NCBI GenBank assembly: GCA_025769875.1
Contig: JAGFNK010000017.1
Span: 219,524-283,523 of the forward strand
Origin: Russula earlei
Lineage: Eukaryota; Basidiomycota; Agaricomycetes; Russulales; Russulaceae
Length of the DNA stretch: 64,000 nucleotides
Reading direction: 5' to 3'
The notes beneath the pieces are model-generated. The model did not search any database, was not told the origin of the DNA, and saw only the letters and a list, made by a program, of their open reading frames with translations. The position numbers and the translations under genes are program-made. How positions within the stretch are numbered: position 1 is the first letter of the stretch; each line of letters opens with the position of its first letter. Below are positions 1-11,843 of the stretch, piece after piece.

Positions 1-2543
1 CATCGTCAATTTTTTCCCGAGGTCCTTCTTTGGACAATTTTACATTACCCACACAGCAGCCCGTCCTAAGTGATGTTTTCGCGGAGCACTTTGGACGTAC
101 TGCCGCCTCCGAAGTAGATCACGATCCAACGACTCTCAAAGTCGACCGTAACTACGAGTACTCAATATGGGTATCCTATGCCGAGGTGTACAACGAACGG
201 ATTTATGACCTTCTCACCAATGTAGAAGACGAAGGATCTGGCCCATCACGCTCTCAACCCATCACCCTGACCCGTAAAGCACTATCCTTGAAGCCAGCTC
301 CTCCCATCGACAATCTAGATGTTGACGGGCCCGTGGGTAAATACATTTCGGGACTGACACACGTCCGCGTAGATAGCGCGAAGGAAGCGAAGAAGTTGGT
401 TAAGCTGGGTCAACTGCATCGACGAGTGTTTGGCACACTTGCGAATAGCCAAAGTAGCCGTAGCCACGGAATCGTGACGATCAAACTTCTCAGAAAGCAT
501 CGCGGCGAAAAAGACGTGAGTCATCTTTACCAGTGTCCCTGCCCACACCAACGCATATCCAGGAACCTTCCTCATACGTGACTTCACGTCTTACTCTAAT
601 CGATTTAGCTGGCTCAGAAAGAAGTAAAAATACTCAGACGAGTGGTGAACGACTTAAAGAGGCAGGCAATATCAACAAGTCCTTGATGGTCCTCGGCCAA
701 TGCATTGAAGTGATGCGTGCCAACCAGAAGCGCATTGCACAGAGCCTCGGAACGTCTGAGAGTCAACGTTCTGATACAAGAGACGTCAAAAAGTCGCTCG
801 CAGTTGTCCCTTTCCGACATAGCAAGCTGACCGAGATCCTGATGAACTATTTCACTGGTGAAGGGCGAGTGGTAAGCACGTCATCACTTGCCTCACTACG
901 ATTAACGAAGCTGATCCCGCCTAGACGATGATCATCAATATCAACCCTTATGATACCGGGTTTGACGAAAATTCAAATGTCATGAAATTCGCTGCCCTGG
1001 CAAGAGAGGTGTCAACATCCGCTCCAACTCAACGTGTACCACCGCCAGGGCGTGCAAAGATACCGGCATCAGGGTCAACGAGAAGAATTGGGTCTCACCA
1101 CCGGAAGGTAGTGCTCTCTGCCAGTGGTCGAGGTGGTCGCAAGACCAGCGAGACTCAACTTGACGTTGTTGAAGGCAAGGACGTCTTTGCACGTATATAT
1201 CACATTAGTTTGATTGGGGTACATATCCAGAAGACGAAGATATTGAAGATCAAACCGACGAGGAGCCTTTGAATGGGCTAGTCGAGGCTTTGTTCGATGA
1301 GATCGAGCGCCTTCGACTACAGGTCGGTTTCTTTAGGTCAATCGCAGTACCTCATCAGCTGATGAAGCCCTAGCTCTTTGACTCTGAAATGCGTAGCGCT
1401 GTGATTGAAGCGGAGACGCGTAAAGAAGTTATGCGTGAAATGGAGGAGCGGATCCGTGAGATGGAGAAACGATTTGCCAGGAGGCTGATGAACGAGGTGT
1501 GCTTGTCCTGATGAGATGCGTGGTAAAGCTGACTCTTCTCTGGCTATGAAGGTGGAGCTAAACGAGACGAGAATGGACGCCAAGATTGACATGCTCCACC
1601 GCTCCGGTTTGATGGGTAAGACGCCTAGTAAAGTAGCACACTCGCCGCGCAAGTCTGGCGGGAGACATGACAGAGTCTGGAATTCTGAGGCAAGTAGAAT
1701 GGTGATACTCTCTATATATATATATTCATACCGACGCACCCTCCTGCGAAGCAGTCAGAGGGAGGTGTTTCATCGGAAGGCGACCACGTCAATGACACGA
1801 CTGCTCTTCGCTCCCACTCAGCGTCGCCTCTCGCTGGTCGTGCCAAGACCCTTAAAAAGGATATCCATGTCGCAGTTCCTGCAGGGCATAGCTATCCGGG
1901 CTCGCACACAGAAGATCAAACAATGATGGAAGCGATCGACCCGACAAGCTCGCCTCTGAGTTCCCTGGAAGAAGAGGAATCCGATGAGATGGAAGATGAG
2001 GGGAGCGATATTGCGAAGGCGGAATCCGACGAGCCAGATGAATGGTACCCGGCATCAAGCCAACCCCCGTCTACAATGACAATCACACGCAATGAATCGT
2101 TGCCCCATCTTCAACAGGCGCCATCACCTATATTCGAGAAAGATGTCAAGGCAGGACGCGCGCGGGCTCGGCCGAGTGTTGAGAAGATGAGCGTTTCTGA
2201 GCTAGCTGACGAACTTGGAGGGCTCGATTTGGCTATTGAGAAGCCTCGCCAGCGAGCGATTGGTCGGCCCACCCGTCAATCAACGAAAATGTCAGCGGCG
2301 GAAGAGGAGGAGGACTCGATTATCATAGTCCAAAATGTCAAGGGCGCAGGACAGAAGAAAAAGAAACGGTGAGATTTGAGCGAGACTTCACGTCATCGCC
2401 GTTCACTGAAGTCGGGTTGCACCCTTAGACAACTGGGTAGCAAGCGAGTTTATACGGAAGAAGAAATCGAGCAGGCCACACATCAACTTGCAAAATCTGA
2501 GAGCGGAAGGGGCATCCGGCGAATGACGCGCGGCAGCGGATGA
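1..2543 (+). CDS. Kinesin-6 family motor protein, 3' part (5' end outside window)
   Basis: Microtubule motor of the kinesin-6 (MKLP/KIF20) type, which acts at the spindle midzone and in cytokinesis. The motor domain shows EVYNERIYDLL, the switch-I region NSQSSRSHGIVTIKLL, switch II LIDLAGSER, NINKSL and VPFRHSKLTEIL. A long insert between the motor strands fits kinesin-6. After the motor come a coiled coil (EIERLRLQ to RFARRLMNE, about 1290-1496) and a basic/acidic tail ending in a KKKKKR cluster. Proposed exons: ..515, 563-871, 925-1192, 1231-1322, 1374-1496, 1552-1689, 1752-2368, 2429-2543. The intron at 1690-1751 has a GCAAGT donor (GC-AG). The start and P-loop lie to the left of the window. 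Stop TGA at 2541-2543. Family call is firm; the subfamily is inferred. Confidence 0.85.
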
Positions 2544-2935
2544 AAGATGAACGATGATGGGCGATGAGTGAAACTACCAGATGTATCCATACTGTAGTAG
2601 TAATCTGTTCCTAGATAATTGTATTTATGAAATGTTTCGTGGTCAAGCGGTCAGTCTATGACGTTTGCCATCCTTGGTGGCACTTGGTCCGCATAATGAT
2701 GACCGCCATAATGTCCTAATCATCGATAGCCTTCGTTCACCCTACGCCCCCTCATCTCGCGATACGGTCGGATTGCGTCCCAGTACGTACCAACTATTGT
2801 TTGGTATAAAATTTATCTATCTAACCTCATACGATGAACGTCATTGGTTCCTTCAGCCCCCCTGGTGAGTGCGTCTACAGGTGCTATCTGCTCTCATGTT
2901 AATCCTTCGACTAAAATCCAACTAAAGATTCTGTT
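2544..2935. other. Convergent intergenic spacer
   Basis: Spacer between the stop codons of the kinesin and arginase genes. It should hold the 3' untranslated regions of both. I see no gene, repeat or RNA in it. Confidence 0.5.
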
Positions 2936-4274
2936 TCAAAGCAGCGTTTCCCCTACGCAAGGTACCAAATTAACCGTAAGGATCATCAGTCAATTAATAT
3001 CGGACCTACCAAGTGCAGCACGAACAAGGGAGCACCCTACAGCCACCGTTTGTTGTGCATCTGCTGCGTCCTTCAGGGACGGGTTCACCTCCTGTGACGA
3101 GATTATTAGTAAGCGTCAGGGATGAAATTTTCACCCACCATCAGATCAACCGCAACCAGAAGACCAGTCTCATATAACCTTTCGCAGATATAGTGACCTT
3201 CTCTGAATGTCAAGCCACCTCTGACAGGAGTACCCGTGCTCGGTGCCACACTGGGATCAAGGGCATCGACGTCAAAGCTGAGGTGAATGGGTTTCGATCT
3301 GTCCGGGTTAACCCTGTCCAGGGCCATTTCCACTACGGTGCCTATCCCATAGCGATCAACCTCGTGCATGGAGAATGCGGCAATATTGTGTTCCAGGAGA
3401 ATCATTTTTTCTCCCTTGTCGACGTCCCGTAGTCCGATATACGCTAGACGTGACGGAGGCAGGTGGACGGAGTCGAGCCAAGAGAACGGGACAGATTGAC
3501 TGTCCTTGGTGTCGCTGAGCGAATTGGAACCAGATAGCGAGGTCAGAAAGGCTAAAGGCATGCCATGGATGTTTCCTGTGAGAAAGGTATAAGTGGCATA
3601 CCAACTCCTGACTGAATAATTACGCGCCAGAATCAGTAGTCTCGGTTGTATTGATGTCTGCATGAGCATCGACCCAGATGACGCAGGCGTCAGGGTATCC
3701 CCTGTAGTTGCAGTCAAATGAAGTGTTGAAGGACCGTGTAGTAGAACCTTACGATAGCGTCCCTGCAATTGTGCCCATTGCAAGGGAGTGGTCTCCGCCA
3801 AGCGTGAGCGGCAGCGAACGTCGTCGCGTGTGGTCACCCACTACCTGTGCAACAGCCTCTGTGACTTTGGAAACGAGCCTCGGATTCTTAAGCTTTCCGA
3901 TTGGGGGATCAACCTCAGCAGAGATGTCTTCGAACTGGTGGTGTCCGTTGAATTCAACAGCCCAACCAAGGTCTTTGAGCTGATCCACGAGGCCTGCATT
4001 GACCAGGTGTATTGGGCCCTTGTCAACACCGACTCGGCGCTATAACACTCTCAGAATGTAACGAGGACACGCGAGGGGTGGCAGCCCTACCTGTCCGCCG
4101 CTGTACAGCCAAAGTTGGTCAAAGATGTGCTACGTCGAAAGAGTTGTATGATGTGACTGACCTGAATGGACACCCAACAATCTGTATATTTGTCAACACA
4201 TGGGAAGAGATACGTTCGTTTCCCTTACCGACACGGTCTTCGGCTCGGTAATGAACTTCAAATTTTTATTCATC
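2936..4274 (-). CDS. CAR1: Arginase
   Basis: Hydrolyses L-arginine to ornithine and urea (arginine catabolism). About 322 aa, a normal length. Manganese-binding motifs are present: LTLGGDHSLAMG, WVDAHADINT and SFDVDALDP, followed by TGTPVRGGL. The N terminus reads IVGCPFSGGQRRVGVDKGP only after splicing two tiny exons. Proposed exons on the minus strand: 4274-4233, 4181-4162 (20 nt), 4100-4091 (10 nt), 4039-3753, 3701-3628, 3575-3139, 3091-3010, 2952-2936 (17 nt). The last tiny exon supplies the conserved end ALGETLL. The intron 3576-3627 needs a GC donor (TCTG|GCGCGT). The total is divisible by three. The first exon and its GTCGGT donor are the least certain part. It is divergent from the MTQ2 gene. 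Confidence 0.9.
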
Positions 4275-4348
4275 TCTCGATATGAAGGTAATATAGAAAG
4301 AAAGAAATCTGGCCCTGATGAGAAATCCGGGGCGGAGCGTTCAGAGAT

Positions 4349-4546
4349 GGGGTGAAATTTTCACCAGCTGCTTCACCCTTAAGTGTTGCGGCTGGCATCC
4401 ATTCGGGTGCTCAACAGCGCAGCATGATCCGTCCTGCCACTGCCAATTCAAGCGACCGCCGAAAGCTCGCTGGGCGAATAGCTTATTTCCTACGGATCAT
4501 GCTGCGCTGGTGAGCACCCGACCGCAACACTAGAGATTCTCACCCC
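4349..4546. repeat. Fold-back inverted repeat between arginase and MTQ2
   Basis: Two arms pair in inverted orientation: 4382-4432 and 4492-4531. After removing an 11-nt insertion in the left arm they match over 40 nt with one mismatch. Shorter outer arms GGGGTGA (4349-4355) and TCACCCC (4540-4546) extend the symmetry. The loop is about 60 nt. It looks like a small MITE-like or fold-back element sitting in the shared promoter; no clear target-site duplication is visible. Confidence 0.75.
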
Positions 4547-4707
4547 TTCCTATTTTGGCAGCAAGGTTTTGGCGCGAGATAGATTTGACTCTATATACAC
4601 CACCGGAAGGCGAGAGGAGAGACACACCCACACTTCTCCCGAAAACCGCACCGCAGGCGTAGTTAGCGCACGACCGCCGGAACGAACACCCACGACGAAC
4701 GCGTCGA

Positions 4708-5849
4708 ATGATTCCGACACCCGACCTGTCGCATCTGACCAAGGAGGACTACAAGCGCGTCTACGAACCGGCAGGTGAGCGAGCGAGGAGGCGTCCCTCC
4801 CTCCGTTTGTCGACGGGGACGTGGGCGGGTTCGAGCAAACCTTCTGAACGAACGGCGACAGAAGACACGTTCCTTCTATTGGACGCGCTCGAGGCCGACG
4901 CCGACGCCATTCGCGCTCTCGCTCCCAGGGTCTGTCTGGAAATAGGGCGAGTCGCCTCCCCAACCCCTTAGTCGTTTCGCGCACGCGGTCGTTGAACTCC
5001 CTCTCTCACTCTAGATCGGGCACGGGTATCGTCTCGAGCTTCCTAGGGCAGATCGTCGGCGCTTCGGATGCCCGTTCGTCCTTTTCCTTTTCCCCTTCTC
5101 CCCCCCCCCCCCTCTTTCTCTCAAAGACGGAAAGAAAGAAAAAAATTGAAACTTGAGAGAACCTTGTTGTCATCCTTCTCATTAAAAAAAAAAAACATCT
5201 TGCCTCTGTCTTACAGTTTTCCTCTGTACGGACATCAATCCGCTCTCGACGGCATGTACCGCGCGTACTGGGTCCCAGAACAAGGTGCACACACAGTCTT
5301 TGTCTCCCCTCCCTTTTTGGGGGTCATCGATCAATATATATATATATATATACGTCTCATAGATCCCAATCGAGCCGCTCGTCGCGTCACTCGCACGTCC
5401 GTTAACGAGCCGCCTGCGCCACGCGGTCGACGTCCTCGTCTTCAACCCGCCGTATGTGCCGACATATGAAGTGGAGGTCGATGCCGCACAGCGTAACGGT
5501 GGCATCTCTGGTTCTTGGGCCGGCGGCACAGATGGAATGCAGGTGACGGATGCGTTCCTGAGACAAGTTGATGTTCGTGATTGTCTGCGTTGACGTCTTG
5601 TGATCGCACAACCCCCATGACCTATTTCAGGGTCTTCTCTCGCCTCTAGGACGATTTTACCTCGTTGCAGTCAAGCAAAACAATGTACCCAAAATCAAGA
5701 ATCTCATGTCGGAAGTCTTTGCATTGCAGAGCGAGGTAATGGCCCCTTTTATTCTACTGGTCAGGGCGCCCCCAGACTCATGACCTCAGATTGTTTTACA
5801 GCGCAGAGCTGGGAGCGAACACCTCTTTGTCTTACGATTTGCACGATAG
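4708..5849 (+). CDS. MTQ2: eRF1 glutamine N5-methyltransferase catalytic subunit (HemK-like)
   Basis: SAM-dependent methyltransferase that modifies the GGQ glutamine of release factor eRF1, working with Trm112. 213 aa, matching N6AMT1/Mtq2 length. SAM motif I reads LEIGSGTGIVSSFL, the acidic motif is CTDINP, and the catalytic motif is NPPYVPT. The C terminus is SEHLFVLRFAR. Exons: 4708-4774, 4862-4946, 5015-5073, 5217-5284, 5363-5572, 5631-5735, 5802-5849. The intron 4947-5014 begins GCGAGT (GC donor); using GT instead would break the SAM motif. Introns carry homopolymer and (TA)n tracts. Family identity is firm. Confidence 0.92.
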
Positions 5850-6091
5850 TCGCATGCTTTGTGCTCCACATCAACAGGCAGCGCGATCTTGGAATAAAAA
5901 CATAGAGATCATTAAACTCGGCAGTCATACACGCGATTAGATAAAGAGACAGGTAGGTGAAGCATGTCTGACTCGTGGTACACGTAGCGGTAGCTGGAAG
6001 ATTAACGTCACGTCTTGTATCGAGATAAATTAGAGTGTCCATTTGAAAAATGCTATGCTTGGGATTCGAGAGGTGTCGAAGGAGGTGCAAC

Positions 6092-9000
6092 CTATTCCTC
6101 TTTATCGGGCCGCCGACCTCTTAAACTGAATCGTGAGGGTGAAGTGAGGGTACCAGCACCGCCGTGATCAGGGGAAGAACTGCTTGATTTAAGGCCCAGA
6201 GGAGTGGTGTCAGCGTTGAAGGCGAGTCGTAGGGCAATGATGCCGTGGCCATTCTTGATCTCTACCGAGACGTTCGCCGCAGAGTTGGATCTTAGGAGTA
6301 TGTGTTGCCAGATCTAGAGAAGGGAAGGGTTACGACTCAACCGAGAAATATAAAATTTGCTACCCACATCGACTTCTGCCTCGCCCAATGACCTATCCTT
6401 CCCGAGCGTCTTGTGATCGAAGATCGAGATGTAGAGCTTGGAAATCGAAGGTCCAACAACGAAGTCAAACGTCTCGTTCCTATGGCAATAAGTGCAGCCC
6501 TACTACTAATGGATTGACATACCATTCAGGAGCGACAGTTTTACTATGATGCCTTGTTTTGAACTCCTTTTCGCCAATACGTATGATAGCATACGGCTTG
6601 ACCTCTGGACCCCCTACTAAATCTTTAGCGTCCAGGACCGACACCCTCAGAGTACCATGTTCTGGGGGACTGCTATGACCATTGGGGCCATCGGGGGCAG
6701 AGGTAATACCTAAGCGTTCCCCGTCCCCAGCAGGTTGGGACACTTGGGTACCAGGAATGCCGGGGATGACCTTCGGATCCGTCTGTGCACCCCGACCAAA
6801 GAGGCTGTGCTCATCGTCGCTGTCCTTTCCACGCCTGAAAACTCCGGTGACACCTTGTAAAACGCCTTTTCCTGCATTGATAGGCGCGATGCCGATGGCT
6901 GTCATTGTGCGCCCAGCTGCGGAGAATGTTGATGTGCTCTTGCGGGACTTCATGATGATTTCAGGCTGAAAAACCATGCTGACTTTGATTTGGCCTTTGA
7001 CTCCATGCTTCTCTGTAGACAGTTCAAGGGTGCGTTCGACAGCGATGAGAGGCTCGATGTCCTCCAAATTGATCTTGGCGGTCCCGAGGAGCTTCGCTAG
7101 TTCTAGCTGATTCCAGTCGAATACCTCGACTTGAAGAAGTGAACCGAAACGTGACGGCTGGACGTGGCAAATTTAGGGGCGTCCCGTTACTCCAATTGTA
7201 CTACTTACCACTGAAATCGAGAAATCTTCATTCCATTCGGGACTCAATGTCTTCTTTTTGGTAGAAGATTTGTAGACGCGCTCTCCATTGAGGGTGAAAA
7301 TGGCAAAGGGATCAGATTTGCCCCCCCGGTCGGCGGCAAGGATGTCATGACCAGACAACAAAGTTACACGAAGAGCACCTTGATCTATAAAGGAGAGACG
7401 GATGTCGTGAACGCCAGTTTAAGGGAAGAAGAGCGAACATACTGTTGACGGTTTCTCGGGGTTCCAAAATTACAGGTACAGGGACATAGCGGGTCTCAAT
7501 CTCAACTATTCCCATCAGCTTGTCGTCCTGATTAACGAGTTCAAACTTGCTCGGAGAACCCTACGAGTTGATGAGTGATGTTAATGCACAATTCGTCGGA
7601 AAAGAGACGCACCAACGTCCGAGATACGAATGATTTCGCATCACCCTTCCACTCGCCAATAATGACATCCCTCTCTCCTTCTTCGGCCTCGTTCAATCGG
7701 AGCGACACTCGCCCGAAGTCGATCTCCTTCATAAAGCCTTCGCCAATATGTTGCCAGGTCGCGCGGTGACCATGGGCGCGAGTGGTACTGAACGCAGGCC
7801 AGTAACCGCCATCGAGGAGGACCTCCAGGCGAGCCTTCTTGCAAAGTTTCTCGCCGTGTTTGACGTAGAAGATGATCGTTCCGGACTCTGTCATCAGGAT
7901 TTGTCAAGCGTGCGGCTCAGAGTGGGGCTGCCACTGCCACTTACGGTGTGCCAGAAGCTCGTCTTTTGACATCCGGATGCCTTCTTTCTTCTGCTTGACG
8001 TCATCACTTGCCTTGACTGAATCCCCACTCGCCGGTGATCCCTCGCGGGTACCCGCCGTCTTGCTACTGTTCGTGGCCGCTGCGGCATTATGGGAATCCT
8101 TGGCTACGCCTGTCGGCACTGCACTGCTACGTTCCTCCTCTTCGCGAGAAGAGGACGAAGCACCGTCGTTGACATCCCCACCGTCTTCCTGACCAGACTG
8201 GCGCTCATTCAAGCCAGTCTCGAATTCCAAACCTTCAAGTGCGAACGCAGGCAGGAACTCGGCGGTGAAATGTAGTTGACCCTTGTATTGATGTTCTCGG
8301 TCAAGACAAATCAGCTCAGATTTATCTATCTTGCCCGTGGACTTGAAGGAAAACCGGGAACCGTCTTCAGCCTTAGTTATCTCTCGAGCCAGATCGCCAA
8401 CTTTGAGCTCGACGGTGCCCAGGGACCGATCTCTGGTGAGGTGCTGATAATCCATCACTTCGAGAAGGAGGGTCTCCTTGTCCGAGTGTACTGGTATATA
8501 GATAATCTGGTCCCACACGGGATTGAGATCTACAAAGGGTAAACAGCCATCTCTGGACAGACCACTCAATACATCACGTACTGTTGTTGACTACCTCTGT
8601 ACGAGCCTGAATAATATTGTCGACCAATACGCGGACGTACGGATCACTCTGGGTGAAGCGTCGCGCATCTCGTGTGAGCAAAAGCAACCCGGGACTATCG
8701 TCATATTTCAGCGCACCTTGCCACCAAGTGTTGCCTCGACGTTCTTCACGTCAGTAGCATTTTTCAACAACATTCGCACCACTCCTATGGGAGGCGTGTA
8801 CTGATCTGCGCCGTGGAGACTGCCGGCCATGTCTACTGGATTCCAATCTGCCGTCAAACGGAGGCGCCCGGACTTGCATTCGCTGAGTTGCCACCAGTCA
8901 CGGTCCACCTCTTTATGTGCTTCCAACAGATCTTGGAGACGCACTGACAGATACCCCAGCATAGGGTCCTTAACGAAATCACGATCATCAATCACCTTGA

Positions 9001-11224
9001 CCGTGATCACAGAAGCCGAGCGATTTAGGCAAAGGAATTCAGTTGCAGACTCCCAAACTGGCTGTGAGGTGTTCTTAATTCGGGGAGTACTGTGAATTGG
9101 ATCGTGAGAATCGCCAAGAAACACTGCGGCATAAGCATTCAAATCAGCCGCGCGCGCGCCGGAGGCGTCAAGATCTTTGCACTGGTGAATTGTGAGTCGC
9201 ACAATGCCAACGCCTGCGCGCATGATCATCAATAGGCCGGATGATGGCCGACACAGTGTGAAGGAAAGCTTACTGGATTCTGGCAATTCCTCTACTCCCG
9301 ACTCATTGACCTTGGGTTTGAGTATGGGGAAGTACAACACTTCAAAGCGCAGATCGCCCTTTTGCTTGCCGTCCTTTAGTACCGGGAGGGATAAATCATC
9401 CTGAGTTGCATCCTCCTTAAGCTTGGAGAGCTCGAATATGCTTGCACCGATCTCCGTGTCCTTTAGGAGTTCGTTGTAATCCATGACTGTGAGAACGAGA
9501 TTGTCTGTATGGTTATTGATAAGTATAAACTTGGACTCGTTCCACGTCGGATTGTACCTAAGGAAGCCACATGAAAGAAAATTCAAATTTAAACCATCAA
9601 GGCGCTTACGTGCTAGGTTTGTGCTTCGTTCTCGCCAATTGTGCACGATTATTGATACTTAAAGTAACATACGGGTCGGGCGTTCCGCCACCAATCTTAA
9701 TGCTGCGTGCGCTAAGAACGGTAACTTTGATGACACCAATCGCCGCGTCTACTGGAGCCCCGGCGAGAAGCTGTTCGAGATTGAGGGAAAATACGTTGGG
9801 GTCATACATCATTGGGCCAAGAATTGAGTGAATCGTTTCACGAATGAAGGAAGACAAGCCAGGAATCTGCGTGCATTGTTTCGATGAGAGTATGGAAGAT
9901 GGAGAGCGTCACGCGTACATGCATCATATCGAAGCCGAAGGTTTCGCCTCCTATAGGTTTGAGCACGTAATCGATAAATGGCTTTTCAAGGAAGGAAGCA
10001 TCCACGGTTTGCACATGGGGGAAATTGTTCACCAATTTGAGGCGAATACGCATGAGCCCAGAGAAGGTCATGTCTTCCACTAAAATTGGGAAGGTGGCAG
10101 AGGCAGGTCCCTTGCCAACTCGGACGCTAAGGACGACTTTTGGATTAGTTTTAGTGGCCACTTGGCGTGGAGTGAGATCAGAAACTTCATTGGGTGTGAA
10201 CGAGAAGGCCCAATCCATGAGGACTTGATCTGGCTGTGTCTTTGGGAAAGTGCGGACCCTGTCTACCCGGGGGGCTTTGTTACCAAGGGTAAATTGAGAG
10301 ATGCGAAGAGACTCGAGGAATGGAGGTTGGTTTGCGGTTAGGATCTGGTCCACGGTGGCGACTATCGTGGCAGAGAGGACAGGCTCGTAAATGAGCCAAA
10401 AGCGTTCCATAAAGTGGTTCATCCACTCTGCGGATTCGTGTTCGGATGCCAAGGGCGACTTGACGAGCTCGCGTTGAATGTCATCACGTGCACGTTGTCG
10501 AAAGCGAGCCATGGAGGTCATGTAATATGTACTGCATGAGGCTAAGAGAATGAAGAGCCAGCCATACCCAAAATTGAAGAGAGTCATGAGATGCGACGCG
10601 AGTACGGCCTTGCGGAAAAGAGGAGGCTTGAGTATGGAAAGGTATACAGAATAGGGAGACATACAAAGATGATTATTGCAGCATTATAGTACCATTGGCC
10701 ATAATACTGTTCAGAGATCCAGGCGTTCATAAGACGAAGCTGCCTCTGGTCCTCGCCCTCGGGAGGATTGTCCAGGTCTGTGAAGGCACGCCAACCGACT
10801 TTGTACCAGTCTGGGATCTGGGGTGCCTTTGAAGCGGGAATTTCGCCTGGAATCTGAGGGGCATCCTTGGTTTCTGTCTTGTCCACATCTTCGATTGTGA
10901 TTGTCGGAATGAGGCCGTCACTACCGGAGTCAACGGCGACCTCTAGAAGAAAGAAGAAGCAACTCGGCATGACGTAGCAAGCCCATAACGAAGAAGCCAA
11001 CCTCGACCGCCATCGGTGGGTTTTCTGGGGATGACACTGTCTAATTGCGACCTCGCCTTCCCAGCTGCGGACGCCTTTTGTGCTGGAGAGGAATCCGGGT
11101 CAAAGGAGTGAACTGGCACATTATTTCCTTTTGCAGCATCCTGCTGGAGAAGGTCATTAGCTCGGTCGTGGGCGCGGAGGGAATTGGCAGAGGATAAGGT
11201 GTTTGGCGGCAAGGAGGAAGCCAT
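6092..11224 (-). CDS. TCB: Tricalbin / extended synaptotagmin (SMP and C2 domains)
   Basis: ER-plasma membrane tether and lipid-transfer protein. 1,492 aa, in the range of yeast tricalbins. The N-terminal part is soluble, then a membrane hairpin (about residues 160-200, MTLFNFGYGWLFILL) and an SMP domain (SAEWMNHFMERFWLIYEP to SFIRETIHSILGPMMYDP). Several C2 domains follow, with repeats such as GKSDPYVRVLVDN, NLNPVWDQ, GGKSDPFAIF and APEWNETFDFVV. Exons (minus): 11224-11002, 10942-10665, 10608-9919, 9866-9610, 9557-8717, 8648-8582, 8529-7945, 7887-7613, 7560-7443, 7384-7209, 7157-6523, 6479-6368, 6313-6092. A charged serine-rich stretch lies inside one C2 region (about 8010-8210). It is divergent from UGO1 and convergent with MTQ2. 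Confidence 0.92.
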
Positions 11225-11843
11225 GAGTGGGAGGGGAAAGGAAAGGAGGTGAGAGTGTGATGGTTAAACCTTGATATCTGAATCAAGCCTGGCCGGCAAG
11301 GCTTGGGGCGGGGCGGAGGAGTGGCGTAGCCGTGGGGTGCGTAGAGACTACCGCCATGTGGGGTGCGTAGACTGCCCATCCACACGTTGACATCATGTCA
11401 TCTCAAAACGGACATCCTCATTCTCTCACTAAAAATGGGTTTCCATGTGCTGTGCAGCTGCCACTCGAAGGCACCAAGCCAGCTGCCAATTGGGGATATG
11501 GCGGCACTGTACTGGGGAACAGCAACACGAACCTCGACATCATGCAGCACCCGGTTCATTTTTGGTTTGGTTGCCCAGGGCTCGGGGGATTATTAAATAT
11601 TTCACCTCTGCAACGTGTCTGTCTTGTCAAAAGCCCTTGTCGTCACCTGCGTTGCGCCAAACAGGGCAAAATAAACGTTGCGGAGGACTGTCCCGAAGCG
11701 TCCAACGCACACGTTCGCAAAGTCCTAGTAGGCGAAAGCCTGAATGTCACTCCGTTTTTTCATTAATCCCCTCTTTTCTACTGTACTCGTGTTATATCAC
11801 CCGTCATATTGCAAGGTCAAGGCACCGACTCACCTTTACCTAC
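11225..11843. promoter_or_regulatory. Divergent intergenic region, tricalbin / UGO1
   Basis: 620 bp between two divergent start codons, so it should carry both promoters and 5' leaders. I see no coding frame supported by a known family and no repeat. The open frames across it (11395-11766 and the frame leading into UGO1) look like chance extensions. Confidence 0.4.

Noticed and set aside
8649..8716. Frameshift inside a tricalbin C2 domain
   Set aside because: A 68-nt intron joins GGK to SDPYVRV, the standard C2 sequence.
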